A stretch of DNA of 64,000 nt, taken from the NCBI RefSeq assembly GCF_014641595.1, contig NZ_BMIA01000002.1:930001-994000 (forward strand). The letters are read 5' to 3'. The notes below the pieces were generated by a model. The model was not told where the DNA came from, did not search any database, and worked only from the letters and a program-made list of their open reading frames with translations. Shown in pieces: positions 45,390-53,788 of this stretch. The position numbers and the translations under genes are program-made. This DNA is from Dyadobacter endophyticus. Its GTDB lineage: Bacteria; Bacteroidota; Bacteroidia; Cytophagales; Spirosomataceae. The first letter of the stretch is position 1. Every line of letters starts with the position of its first letter.

Positions 45390-47798
45390 ATGTTCAAAAT
45401 CTTTTTTAAAATCGCAGCGCGTCAGCTCTGGCAGGGGCGGCTGTATGCGATGATCAATGTCGCCGGACTGGCGGTTGGTAGCGCTGGGATGCTGTTCGCG
45501 GTGCTCTATATCAGCGACGAAAGCAGTTTCGATCGCTTCCACCGGAATAGTCCTAACCTTTACCGCATCACCAGCACCTACCGCGAGCGGGGCGAAATTA
45601 TCAGGACCGGCGGTACCGGGCAGGTACAGGGTCCCGCTTTTCAGGCGCGCATGCCCGAGATCACGCATTATGCGCGCGTCATGGGCGGGGATATTTACGG
45701 CGATGTACGTTATGGACACAATGCATTTAAGTTACAATTGCTCTTCGTAGATGCTTCCTTTTTTGAAGTCTTTACATTCCCATTGCTGCATGGCGATGGC
45801 CGTACCGCGTTGCAGAACGTCAATTCGGTAGTCATTACCCGACGAACAGCCCTCAAATTCTTCAACCGCACCGATGTGGTGGGCGAGCTGCTGCAAATGG
45901 ATGCCGATCCGTCTGCGATGCGGATCGGGAAGCCGCTGGTCGTTACAGGCGTCGCAGAAGACCCGCCGGCGAACTCCTCTGTTCAGTTCGACATCCTCTT
46001 TCCATTCGAGTTCATGAAGGTGTCGTTCGACGATACCAGCTGGCTGAATGCTTACCTGGGCACATTCGTCGTGCTGCGTCCCAATGCCCAGCCCGGCCAG
46101 GTAATCGGCAAGTTCAACCGCATTGCGGGCGCATTATCCCAAACCCAGCGCAAAGACCATCCCGAAGCTTCCGCGATTACTTATGGCCTGCAAAAAATGA
46201 CCGATATTCACCTGAACGGACAGGAAATACCAAATCAGAACGGCGAGTCGGGCATTGTCAATAGCAGCAGGCCGCTTTATTCCTACATTTTCGCCGGTAT
46301 GGCTGGGTTCATATTGCTAATGGCCAGCATTAATTTTATCAACATCCATATTGCTTCGTCGTTGAGGCGAGCGAAGGAAGTAGGTATCCGAAAGGCTACC
46401 GGCAGCGGCACGGCGACCATTATCGTACAGTTCCTCGGAGAATCGGCCCTGCTGATCGCCGTGGCCATGATCATCTCCCTGTTACTCGTGTTTCTGCTCA
46501 TGCCCGCGTTCAACCATTTGTCGCAAAAAACAATCCAGTTTAGTGCGCTCTTGAATGTCGGCTTGCTTGGTTCCATAATTGGGATATTCCTGATGAATAT
46601 CGTGTGTGCGGCGCTATATCCGGCCTGGCTGGTTTCCAGGTTGAGCCCGGTTGAAACACTTTATTCAAAAATCAGGCTGGCAGGCAGAAGCCGCATGGGG
46701 AATATGCTGATGGTCTTCCAGTTTGCGATGGCCATTCTACTGGGCATTGCGAGTGTGGTATTTTACAGGCAAATGCATTTCATCAGGTCCAAAAACCTTG
46801 GTTACAATCCCGATCAGGTGGTCAGAATAGCTATCCAGGGTGTGAGGGATGTGCATCAGGTTCACAAGCGCTTTCAAAACGAGCTGGCAGGTGACCCTGC
46901 GTTCGGGGCTATTTCTCTTGCAGGTGAATTTGGGAACCGTGATGTGGTAGTCAACGGCCAAAAAATGCTTGCTAACGTGCGTACGGTTGATGCAGACTAT
47001 CTGCCGATGTTGGAAATGAAACTGCTGCAAGGCCGTAACTTCTCTCCTGCCTTCCCTTCGGACGAAACGTTCGGTGTGTTAGTAAATGAAGCCTTTGTCA
47101 AAAAAGCAGGCATTACCGATCCGATCGGCCAAAGGTTGATGCCCGACGACTATTTCGGCAAGCAAAGTCTAAGCATCCTCGGCGTAGTCGGTGATTTCCA
47201 TTTCAATTCCCTCAAAGAACGCATCGGGCCGATGATCATGCCAATGAGCACGCATTACGGAGGCGGCGAGCTTTGGATTAAAATCGTCCAAAACAGGGAG
47301 CATTATGCGATTGAAAAGCTTCAAAAAACGTTCAAAAAGGTGCTGCCCGATGCCGTTTTCGACTACGCCTTCCTGCACGACGCCAACGCCCGCGCCTATG
47401 CGTCAGAGCTGCGCTGGCAACAGATTATCACCATCGCAACCATCGTGGCAGCCATTATTTGCGGCCTGGGCCTATTCGGCCTCGCACACCTTGCCATCTC
47501 GCAACGCAGACGCGAGACGGGCATTAGGGTCGTGCTCGGTGCCACCGGTTACGACATTGCGCTTGGCTTTTCCAAAAACTTCGTCCGGATCATTTTCACA
47601 GCCATCCTCATCGCATCCGCTGCCGGATATTATCTGATGCATTCCTGGCTCGACCATTTTGCTTACCATGCAGGCTTGCCCTGGTGGGTGTTTGTGTGCT
47701 CGGGAGCTGTGGCGCTGTTGCTCGCGCTATTCACAGTATTCGCCCAGGCGTTGCGGGCAGCGGCGGCCGACCCTGTGAAGGTTTTACGGTCCGAATGA
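45390..47798 (+). CDS. Double-FtsX (MacB-type) ABC permease 4
   Basis: 802-residue member of the same family as the three upstream permeases: N-terminal helix, DESSFDRFHRNSPNLYRIT, first FtsX block AKEVGIRKATGSGTATIIVQ, second RRETGIRVVLGATGYDIALG. It is the one closest to an ATPase gene (235 nt downstream) and follows the winged-helix regulator by 8 nt, so it is probably the main partner of that ATPase. Confidence 0.92.
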   Translation: MFKIFFKIAARQLWQGRLYAMINVAGLAVGSAGMLFAVLYISDESSFDRFHRNSPNLYRITSTYRERGEIIRTGGTGQVQGPAFQARMPEITHYARVMGGDIYGDVRYGHNAFKLQLLFVDASFFEVFTFPLLHGDGRTALQNVNSVVITRRTALKFFNRTDVVGELLQMDADPSAMRIGKPLVVTGVAEDPPANSSVQFDILFPFEFMKVSFDDTSWLNAYLGTFVVLRPNAQPGQVIGKFNRIAGALSQTQRKDHPEASAITYGLQKMTDIHLNGQEIPNQNGESGIVNSSRPLYSYIFAGMAGFILLMASINFINIHIASSLRRAKEVGIRKATGSGTATIIVQFLGESALLIAVAMIISLLLVFLLMPAFNHLSQKTIQFSALLNVGLLGSIIGIFLMNIVCAALYPAWLVSRLSPVETLYSKIRLAGRSRMGNMLMVFQFAMAILLGIASVVFYRQMHFIRSKNLGYNPDQVVRIAIQGVRDVHQVHKRFQNELAGDPAFGAISLAGEFGNRDVVVNGQKMLANVRTVDADYLPMLEMKLLQGRNFSPAFPSDETFGVLVNEAFVKKAGITDPIGQRLMPDDYFGKQSLSILGVVGDFHFNSLKERIGPMIMPMSTHYGGGELWIKIVQNREHYAIEKLQKTFKKVLPDAVFDYAFLHDANARAYASELRWQQIITIATIVAAIICGLGLFGLAHLAISQRRRETGIRVVLGATGYDIALGFSKNFVRIIFTAILIASAAGYYLMHSWLDHFAYHAGLPWWVFVCSGAVALLLALFTVFAQALRAAAADPVKVLRSE

Positions 47799-47833
47799 GC
47801 GCCTTTTTACAGCATTGCAAAGTTTTCGCAACC

Positions 47834-47872
47834 GCGTCCGATTGCGTACACATTTTGTACGGTATCGGACGC
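47834..47872. promoter_or_regulatory. Long inverted repeat between permease 4 and the ABC ATPase
   Basis: GCGTCCGAT (47834-47842) pairs with ATCGGACGC (47864-47872), and an inner GTACA/TGTAC pair extends the hairpin around CATTT. No T-run follows. It could be an attenuator, a processing site or a protein-binding site. The rest of the 235-nt gap holds no supported gene. Confidence 0.45.
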
Positions 47873-48033
47873 GCCCATATTCGCATCAATTCAAAACCAT
47901 ATGAAAATCAACCAATTACTCTTCTGGCAAGGCTTTTTAAAATAGGACTGGCATAAGAGATGCGGATGTAAGCATTTGTTTTTAAAACAGGTTGTCCGTA
48001 ATTACATACCAAATCTCAAACTCCCAATTTTTT

Positions 48034-48696
48034 ATGATCCAGTTAGAAAAGATATCCAAATATTACCCGGCAGGTTTTGGCAAAACATACGTGTTGCGCC
48101 ACATTGATTTGAACATTAAAGAAGGGGAGTTTATTTCGATCATGGGTCCCTCGGGCTCGGGTAAATCCACCCTGTTACATATACTTGGCTTGCTCGAAGA
48201 ACCCTCCGAAGGCGAGTACCTTTTTCTCGACGAACCGGTTCAGAAATTGACCGAAAAGAAACGCACTGAATTGCACCGTCACCACATCGGTTTTGTGTTC
48301 CAGGCCTATCACCTGATCGACGAACTGACGGTTTATGAAAACATCGAAACACCGCTTTTGTACAAAGGCACGTCGTCGTCAGAGCGTAAAAGCCGCGTTG
48401 CGGAACTGCTCGACCGCTTCAATATGGTAGCGAAAAAGGATCTGTTCCCACACCAGCTTTCGGGCGGCCAGCAGCAGCTTGTAGGCGTTGCCCGGGCGAT
48501 CGTGCATAACCCGAAAGTGATTTTCGCCGACGAACCGACCGGTAACCTGCATTCGGAGCAGGCGATCGAGATCATGGAATTATTTCAAAAACTTAACCAG
48601 GAAGACAAAGTCACCATCGTTCAGGTAACCCACTCGGAGACGAATGCCAGTTACGGCAACCGCATCGTACGGTTGAAGGACGGCTGGTTGGCATAA
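48034..48696 (+). CDS. ABC transporter ATPase (LolD/MacB-type)
   Basis: 220-residue ATPase of the MacB/LolD/FtsE class from ATG 48034 (MIQLEKISKYYPAGF); a start at 47992 adds 14 residues unlike the family. Walker A MGPSGSGKSTLLHILG, Q-loop GFVFQAYHLIDELTVYEN, signature LSGGQQQLVGVARAI (R of the usual GGQQQR is L), Walker B VIFADEPTGNLHSEQ and H-loop VTHSE. It is the only separate ABC ATPase in the window and probably energises permease 4, perhaps all four. TolC follows after 20 nt. Confidence 0.94.
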   Translation: MIQLEKISKYYPAGFGKTYVLRHIDLNIKEGEFISIMGPSGSGKSTLLHILGLLEEPSEGEYLFLDEPVQKLTEKKRTELHRHHIGFVFQAYHLIDELTVYENIETPLLYKGTSSSERKSRVAELLDRFNMVAKKDLFPHQLSGGQQQLVGVARAIVHNPKVIFADEPTGNLHSEQAIEIMELFQKLNQEDKVTIVQVTHSETNASYGNRIVRLKDGWLA

Positions 48697-48716
48697 CCTA
48701 ACTCAATCTATTAGCC

Positions 48717-50030
48717 ATGAAACGTTTTATTTTACTTTTCTGCCTCCTGCCTTTGCTCGGGCAGGCGCAAACCAAACTGGGCCTGGCCGACTGCGTCGAC
48801 CTGCTGGCAAAAAACAACCTTATTTACCAGCAGGGAACATTACAGGCAGAAGCAGCACAAGCCCAGCTGCGGCAGACAAAGTCACAAATTTTCCCGCAGA
48901 TCTACATTACCGCAGATCAAAGCCTTAACCTCGGCCGGAGTATAGACCAATACACCAATGCGTATATAGATCAGCTTTACAGCTACAATTCGATCAGCAC
49001 CGGTTTTCAAATGCCGGTTTTCCAGGGTGGCAAGCTTGCAAACCAAACGCGCCAGGGCACATTGCTCAAAGAATCGGCGATGGAGAACCGCACCGCCGTA
49101 TTGAATGCACAAACCATTCTCCTCATGCAAGGCTATGTGAATGTGCTCGCTACCAAGGCATTGCTCGAAGCGGCCGACCAGCAGGTCGCATCGTCGCAGC
49201 AGCAGGTTGATAAGGTACAAAAGCAAGTCGACGCCGGAACTGCCGGAAACAACTTGCTGGCTGAGATTAAGGCCCAATTTGCAAACGACAAATTCTTACA
49301 GGTAACTGCACTCAGCAATTATCGTACAGCGAGGCTTGCATTGTTTCAGCGGATGAATATCACACCCGACGACAATGTAGAATTTGAACCTTTACTACCT
49401 AAGGAAAGCATAGCACCCGCCGCTGCCAATGCATCGGAACTCTATGAAAATGCTTCCAAATCGTTCCCGGAAATCCGCAGCGCGGAGCTCAACCGGCAAA
49501 GTTACAAGTACCTGGTCAAGTCGATCAAAGCACTGAATATCCCGTCGCTGAACCTCAGTACCAATGTGCGGGCGTTCTATGCTTCGACCAACGACAACCT
49601 CGACTATTTCAAACAGTTGAATGCGACGCGTAACGGATACGTGAACCTTGGCCTGAATATCCCGATCATGGGCCGCTGGGTAACCCGGCCACGCATCGAG
49701 CTAGCCAAAGTACAGGAGCGCCAGGCGCAAAACACGCTGGACATTACCAACCAGCAACTCCGCCAGGCCATCGAGACAGCCGTATTGAACCTGAATGCCA
49801 TGGCCGATAAACATACGGCGGCCGAAGGACAGGTCGAATCGCTGGGAGCGGCATTCGCGGTGGTCGAAAGCAAGTTCAATGCTGGGGTATCAAGCATCTT
49901 TGAATACACCCTTTCCAAAGCCAAACTCGCACAGGCACAAGGCATCGCTATTCAGGCAAAATATGATTACCTGATGCAACAGAGATTATTACAATACTAT
50001 CGCCAGGGCCATTGGCAAGGGGTATTCTAG
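48717..50030 (+). CDS. TolC family outer-membrane efflux protein
   Basis: 437-residue TolC/OEP protein with a signal peptide (LLFCLLPLLGQAQ-T) and the two repeated helical-barrel halves of the family: LGLADCVDLLAKNNLIYQQG early and NTLDITNQQLRQAIETAVLN late, joined by long Gln/Ala-rich coiled-coil helices. The C-terminal SKAKLAQAQGIAIQAKYDYL is typical. It forms a trimeric outer-membrane tunnel and lies in one operon with the ABC ATPase. The periplasmic adaptor that would normally connect TolC and a MacB pump is not encoded nearby. Confidence 0.93.
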   Translation: MKRFILLFCLLPLLGQAQTKLGLADCVDLLAKNNLIYQQGTLQAEAAQAQLRQTKSQIFPQIYITADQSLNLGRSIDQYTNAYIDQLYSYNSISTGFQMPVFQGGKLANQTRQGTLLKESAMENRTAVLNAQTILLMQGYVNVLATKALLEAADQQVASSQQQVDKVQKQVDAGTAGNNLLAEIKAQFANDKFLQVTALSNYRTARLALFQRMNITPDDNVEFEPLLPKESIAPAAANASELYENASKSFPEIRSAELNRQSYKYLVKSIKALNIPSLNLSTNVRAFYASTNDNLDYFKQLNATRNGYVNLGLNIPIMGRWVTRPRIELAKVQERQAQNTLDITNQQLRQAIETAVLNLNAMADKHTAAEGQVESLGAAFAVVESKFNAGVSSIFEYTLSKAKLAQAQGIAIQAKYDYLMQQRLLQYYRQGHWQGVF

Positions 50031-50085
50031 GCGGCATAAAAAACATTAAAGACTGTTAGGTTAAATTTGGTATCGGTAATTTTTA

Positions 50086-50116
50086 GAGGCAGCCAGCGCA
50101 TTGGCTGCCTCTTTTT
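50086..50116 (+). terminator. Strong intrinsic terminator after TolC
   Basis: Perfect 10-bp stem GAGGCAGCCA (50086-50095) / TGGCTGCCTC (50102-50111), 6-nt loop, then TTTTT. It closes the ATPase-TolC operon. Confidence 0.9.
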
Positions 50117-50190
50117 GTTAAATAAACCTAAATAATTAGGTGGTTACATTATGGTGTGTAAATTAGGTCTCCAAACTAATTTTACGGACC

Positions 50191-50844
50191 ATGAAAAAAC
50201 TTTTTCTATTGTTACTGCCGGGGATGTTGTTGCTGGCAGGAAGCGCGGAGGCGCAGTTGCAGAAAGGGACTGTCCATTGGGGTACGACAATAACCGCCAA
50301 TGGGAACAACATGAAAAATGAGGCACCGAATGAATCGGAATCCAAAAGCAGTGTGACCAATATTTATCCTTCGCTGCAAACCGGCTGGTTTACGCGGGAC
50401 AATTTCATGTTCGGTTTGCGGCTTTCGACTTCACATGCCTTTTTCAAGACTTCCTACGATTATCCCGGCTCGAGTGGGCGGAACAGTGGTAACTCACTTG
50501 CGGTGAACCTGACTCCTTTTATACGGAAATATAAGCCTATCAGCCCTAAATGGGCACTGTATCTGCATTCAGGTGTCAACCTTGCCTACCTGCGTTCCAA
50601 AATGCCGATGGAAGGCGGAACTAAGTACGATAATGGCTATTCGGGAGGTGTGTATATCAATCCCGGAGTGGTGTTCTGGGTTACCCCGCGTTTTGCTCTC
50701 GAATCGGATTTCAACGTGCTTTCGCTTTCAGCAAACTACGTAAGCTTTCGGGACCAGAATCAGTTCAATTTGAATGCAGGCGTGACGTCGTCAATCTCAC
50801 AATACTTCGGAATCAGGGCAGCCTGGTATTTACAACCCAAATAA
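50191..50844 (+). CDS. Outer-membrane beta-barrel protein A
   Basis: 217-residue exported protein: signal peptide LLPGMLLLAGSAEAQ-LQ, then alternating amphipathic strands with aromatic girdles (MFGLRLSTSHAFFKTSYDY, WALYLHSGVNLAYLR) and a C-terminal IRAAWYLQPK. It fits a small 8-10-stranded OmpA/OprF-like porin-type barrel. It lies 10 nt upstream of a second barrel with a similar plan, suggesting a duplicated pair. Function unknown. Confidence 0.8.
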   Translation: MKKLFLLLLPGMLLLAGSAEAQLQKGTVHWGTTITANGNNMKNEAPNESESKSSVTNIYPSLQTGWFTRDNFMFGLRLSTSHAFFKTSYDYPGSSGRNSGNSLAVNLTPFIRKYKPISPKWALYLHSGVNLAYLRSKMPMEGGTKYDNGYSGGVYINPGVVFWVTPRFALESDFNVLSLSANYVSFRDQNQFNLNAGVTSSISQYFGIRAAWYLQPK

Positions 50845-50854
50845 GCTCACCGCT

Positions 50855-51538
50855 ATGAAAAACATTACATTTTTGGTCCTGGCTGTGCTGACCTGCGTAT
50901 CTGGCGGGGCATTCGCTCAATATGAGGGCAAACGGTTTCTTACCGGTAGCCTTTCGCTCGATTTTAACAATACCAATCCGGATATCTCGAAAGCTACACA
51001 TAGTTATGGTTACAATGTTTCCACCGGCATTGGCCGGTTCAAATCCAACACACGCGCTAATGTATGGAACCTGAGCACATCGCTTCGCGCCGGAAAGGGC
51101 TATCTAACCGACAATAGCGGCGAAACGACCACCATTAGCGGAATAAGCAGCGTGGGATTCGGAGTGGGACATGCCTGGCAGTTTTACAAACACTTTAATG
51201 ATAAGGTCGGCGTATTCGCAAGTCTTGGACCCGACCTATCCTATCTATATGGGAAGCAACGAGAAAATAATGAAAATTATAGCTGGGACGTCAAAAGCCA
51301 TGCTTTTTCGCTGTCGCTAGGCGTGTCGGCCGGCGCTTATTACCGCCTGGACGAGCGTTGGTGGCTCACGGCTTCCATCGGATTTGCACAGCCGGTAGCA
51401 GTGCAATTTACCCGGCGAAATACGCAGGAACGCGCCACGGGCGCCCGTTCCCACAGCAACCAATTGAATTACGGTTTCAGCCCGTCTATCACGCTTCCCA
51501 GTGTAGGGCTTGGCTTGCGCTATTTTTTGAAAGACTAG
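50855..51538 (+). CDS. Outer-membrane beta-barrel protein B
   Basis: 227-residue exported barrel: signal peptide VLAVLTCVSGGAFAQ-Y, strands such as GFGVGHAWQFYKHFNDKVGVF and a C-terminal strand VGLGLRYFLKD ending near an aromatic, as usual for BAM substrates. It is co-oriented with and 10 nt downstream of barrel A. A strong hairpin follows. No specific ligand or partner can be inferred. Confidence 0.8.
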   Translation: MKNITFLVLAVLTCVSGGAFAQYEGKRFLTGSLSLDFNNTNPDISKATHSYGYNVSTGIGRFKSNTRANVWNLSTSLRAGKGYLTDNSGETTTISGISSVGFGVGHAWQFYKHFNDKVGVFASLGPDLSYLYGKQRENNENYSWDVKSHAFSLSLGVSAGAYYRLDERWWLTASIGFAQPVAVQFTRRNTQERATGARSHSNQLNYGFSPSITLPSVGLGLRYFLKD

Positions 51539-51580
51539 CGCCGCTTTGAAATAGTTAAATCCAAACACATTAAAACCCCC

Positions 51581-51609
51581 GTGGATATGGCTTTTAAGGC
51601 CATATCCAC
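51581..51609 (+). terminator. Terminator after the barrel pair
   Basis: Perfect 11-bp stem GTGGATATGGC (51581-51591) / GCCATATCCAC (51599-51609) with a 7-nt loop, then TTTCTATTTAT. The stem ends only 12 nt before the next ATG, so it could also affect translation of the SGNH gene. Confidence 0.8.
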
Positions 51610-51621
51610 TTTCTATTTATA

Positions 51622-52317
51622 ATGAAAAAACATTTTCTGATTGTCCTTTTCGCTGCACTCAGCGCTTGCCATAAACCACAAACAACCAACCTCGCCGGAC
51701 CGTGGGAGCCCGATTACGACATTACCCGGTCGGAAAATGCCATTAAGGAATTCGAGAAAAAAGACGTGGAACATATGCCGGCGCCCGGTGGGATAGTTTT
51801 CACAGGCAGCTCTTCATTTACCAAATGGCCGAATGCAGTGAACGACCTCGCGCCACTTCCCATTATTAACCGCGGTTTCGGAGGTTCTACATTGCCCGAA
51901 GTGATCTATTATTCGGATCGTGCAATTTCCAAATACAAGCCAAAGACAATCGTGATCTATTGCGAGAACGACATGTTCGGCAAAAAACCGAAGTCGCCCG
52001 AGCAGGTGCGCGACGCGTACGTGACGCTCGTGAAAAAGCTCCGCGACAAGCAACCCGAAGTCCGTATTTACGGTGTGTCGCTGAAACCCTCGCCGTCGCG
52101 CTGGGCGAAGCGCGAGGATGTGATCAAGGCTAACAAACTCATTCAGGATTTCATTAGGAAGGACAAGAACCACCACTACATCGACGTGTGGCCCGTGATG
52201 CTCAAAAACGGTCGGCCCGACGGCACTATCTTCGTGAGCGACAGCCTGCATATGAATGAGGAAGGTTACAAAAGATGGACAAAAGTGTTCCGCCCGATAC
52301 TGGAAAAATCAGTCTGA
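51622..52317 (+). CDS. SGNH/GDSL-type hydrolase lipoprotein
   Basis: 231-residue lipoprotein: lipobox LFAALSAC-HK (Cys about residue 16). The SGNH blocks are visible: I in IVFTGSSSFTKW (Ser nucleophile), II in NRGFGGSTLPEVI (Gly), III in IYCENDMFGKK (Asn) and V in DSLHMNEEGYKRW (Asp and His). It is probably an esterase or acetyl-carbohydrate deacetylase on the periplasmic face of a membrane. Single gene; substrate unknown. Confidence 0.88.
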   Translation: MKKHFLIVLFAALSACHKPQTTNLAGPWEPDYDITRSENAIKEFEKKDVEHMPAPGGIVFTGSSSFTKWPNAVNDLAPLPIINRGFGGSTLPEVIYYSDRAISKYKPKTIVIYCENDMFGKKPKSPEQVRDAYVTLVKKLRDKQPEVRIYGVSLKPSPSRWAKREDVIKANKLIQDFIRKDKNHHYIDVWPVMLKNGRPDGTIFVSDSLHMNEEGYKRWTKVFRPILEKSV

Positions 52318-52444
52318 AAGTATCCTGCACTTTGTGGTTTTTTACAAAGATTTTAAAAGAATAAATAAGGGTATTGGTTTTAACGTAAAGTCACTATATT
52401 GACCGAAAAAATACATTTCCGGGTAAAAAAGTGATATTCCAGTA

Positions 52445-53788
52445 ATGAAAGTAACAGCCGTTTTTGATATTGGCAGGACCAATAAGAAGTATGTACTTTT
52501 CAACGAAAAGTATGATATCGTTCATGAGTTTTCAGAATCCCTCCCAGAAACAGTTGACGAAGACGGCTTCCCTACCGAAGATTGTGAATTGTTGACCAAA
52601 TGGGTTCAGGACCGCTGGGCGGAACTTCTGGCCAATCCGGAATTCGACATTAAGGCAGTGAATGTAGCTGGCTACGGTGCAAGCCTGGTACACCTGGATG
52701 CCGCAAACCGGCCGCTTACCCCTCTGTATTCGTACCTCAAACCGTTCCCGGAAGATCTTTTAAAGGAATTTTACAGCACCTACGGCGACCCCACGCGCAT
52801 TTCGCTGCAAACCGGCTCACCGGCAATGGGCATGCTCAACTCGGGTATGCAGCTGTACTGGCTCAAACATACCAAACCGGAGATTTACAGCCAGATCGCC
52901 ACGACTTTACATTTACCGCAATACATCCTGTACCTGCTTACCGGCCGCAAAGTGAGCGATTATACGTCGCTGGGCTGCCATACCGCATTGTGGAGCTTCG
53001 AAATGTGGGATTACCACGAGTGGGTGAAGCAGGAAGCCATTCATAAGAAATTGGCGCCGGTACTGGCGTCGTCGTCGTTCATTTACCGCCATGGCGACAA
53101 GGGTATTCAATCGGGCTTCGGCTTGCACGATAGTTCTTCGGCATTGATACCTTACCGCATGGCCGTTAAAAAGCCGTTCGTACTGCTTTCGACCGGCACC
53201 TGGTGCATCAACTTCAACTCATTCGCATCGAAACCGCTGACTTCCTACCAGCTCGAACGCGACTGTATGAATTACCTGACCCCCGAGGGCAGCGGCGTTA
53301 CCGCGTCACGCCTGTTCATGGGTCGCGAACACGATTACCAGGTGGCACGCATTGCTGAATACTTCCAGGTAGCACCCGATTTCTACAAAAAAGTAGCGCT
53401 TGACGACGAGATTCTCAAACAGGATACACCTAAATTTTATACTGCCTGTATGACCGGCAATGGTCCTTTCCCTGAGCCAAATACGCAGGAATGGCAGATC
53501 AGCGCTTTTGGTTCGGCAGAAGCCGCATACCATCATTTAATAAAAGGACTGGCCGAGTTGCTATTCGTTTCACTGAATCTGGTGAATGTCAACGATGTGC
53601 ATGCTATTTATGTAGACGGCGGATTTGCCCGGAACGAAATATTCACTAAGCTCCTGGCCCGGAATTATCCAAACCACAAAGTTTACGTGTCCGATCTGCC
53701 TTACGCAACCTCGCTCGGTGCAGCATTGCACGTGACGCGCCCGCAGACTTATGAGTTCGCCAATGAGATCCGTGAAATAAAACCTTGA
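52445..53788 (+). CDS. FGGY-family carbohydrate kinase
   Basis: 447-residue sugar kinase of the FGGY family. N-terminal phosphate loop AVFDIGRTNKKYVLF, middle LSTGTWCINFN, and the C-terminal adenosine motif IYVDGGFARNEIF. It is closest in feel to rhamnulo-/fuculokinase-like members, but no sugar-pathway neighbours support a choice. Its TGA abuts the recG stop codon with no base between them and no terminator hairpin, so transcripts of the two convergent genes should overlap. Confidence 0.88.
   Translation: MKVTAVFDIGRTNKKYVLFNEKYDIVHEFSESLPETVDEDGFPTEDCELLTKWVQDRWAELLANPEFDIKAVNVAGYGASLVHLDAANRPLTPLYSYLKPFPEDLLKEFYSTYGDPTRISLQTGSPAMGMLNSGMQLYWLKHTKPEIYSQIATTLHLPQYILYLLTGRKVSDYTSLGCHTALWSFEMWDYHEWVKQEAIHKKLAPVLASSSFIYRHGDKGIQSGFGLHDSSSALIPYRMAVKKPFVLLSTGTWCINFNSFASKPLTSYQLERDCMNYLTPEGSGVTASRLFMGREHDYQVARIAEYFQVAPDFYKKVALDDEILKQDTPKFYTACMTGNGPFPEPNTQEWQISAFGSAEAAYHHLIKGLAELLFVSLNLVNVNDVHAIYVDGGFARNEIFTKLLARNYPNHKVYVSDLPYATSLGAALHVTRPQTYEFANEIREIKP

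Noticed and set aside
47901..47945. 14-codon frame (MKINQLLFWQGFLK) before the ABC ATPase
   Set aside because: Too short to support; no conserved leader-peptide context or attenuator terminator was visible.
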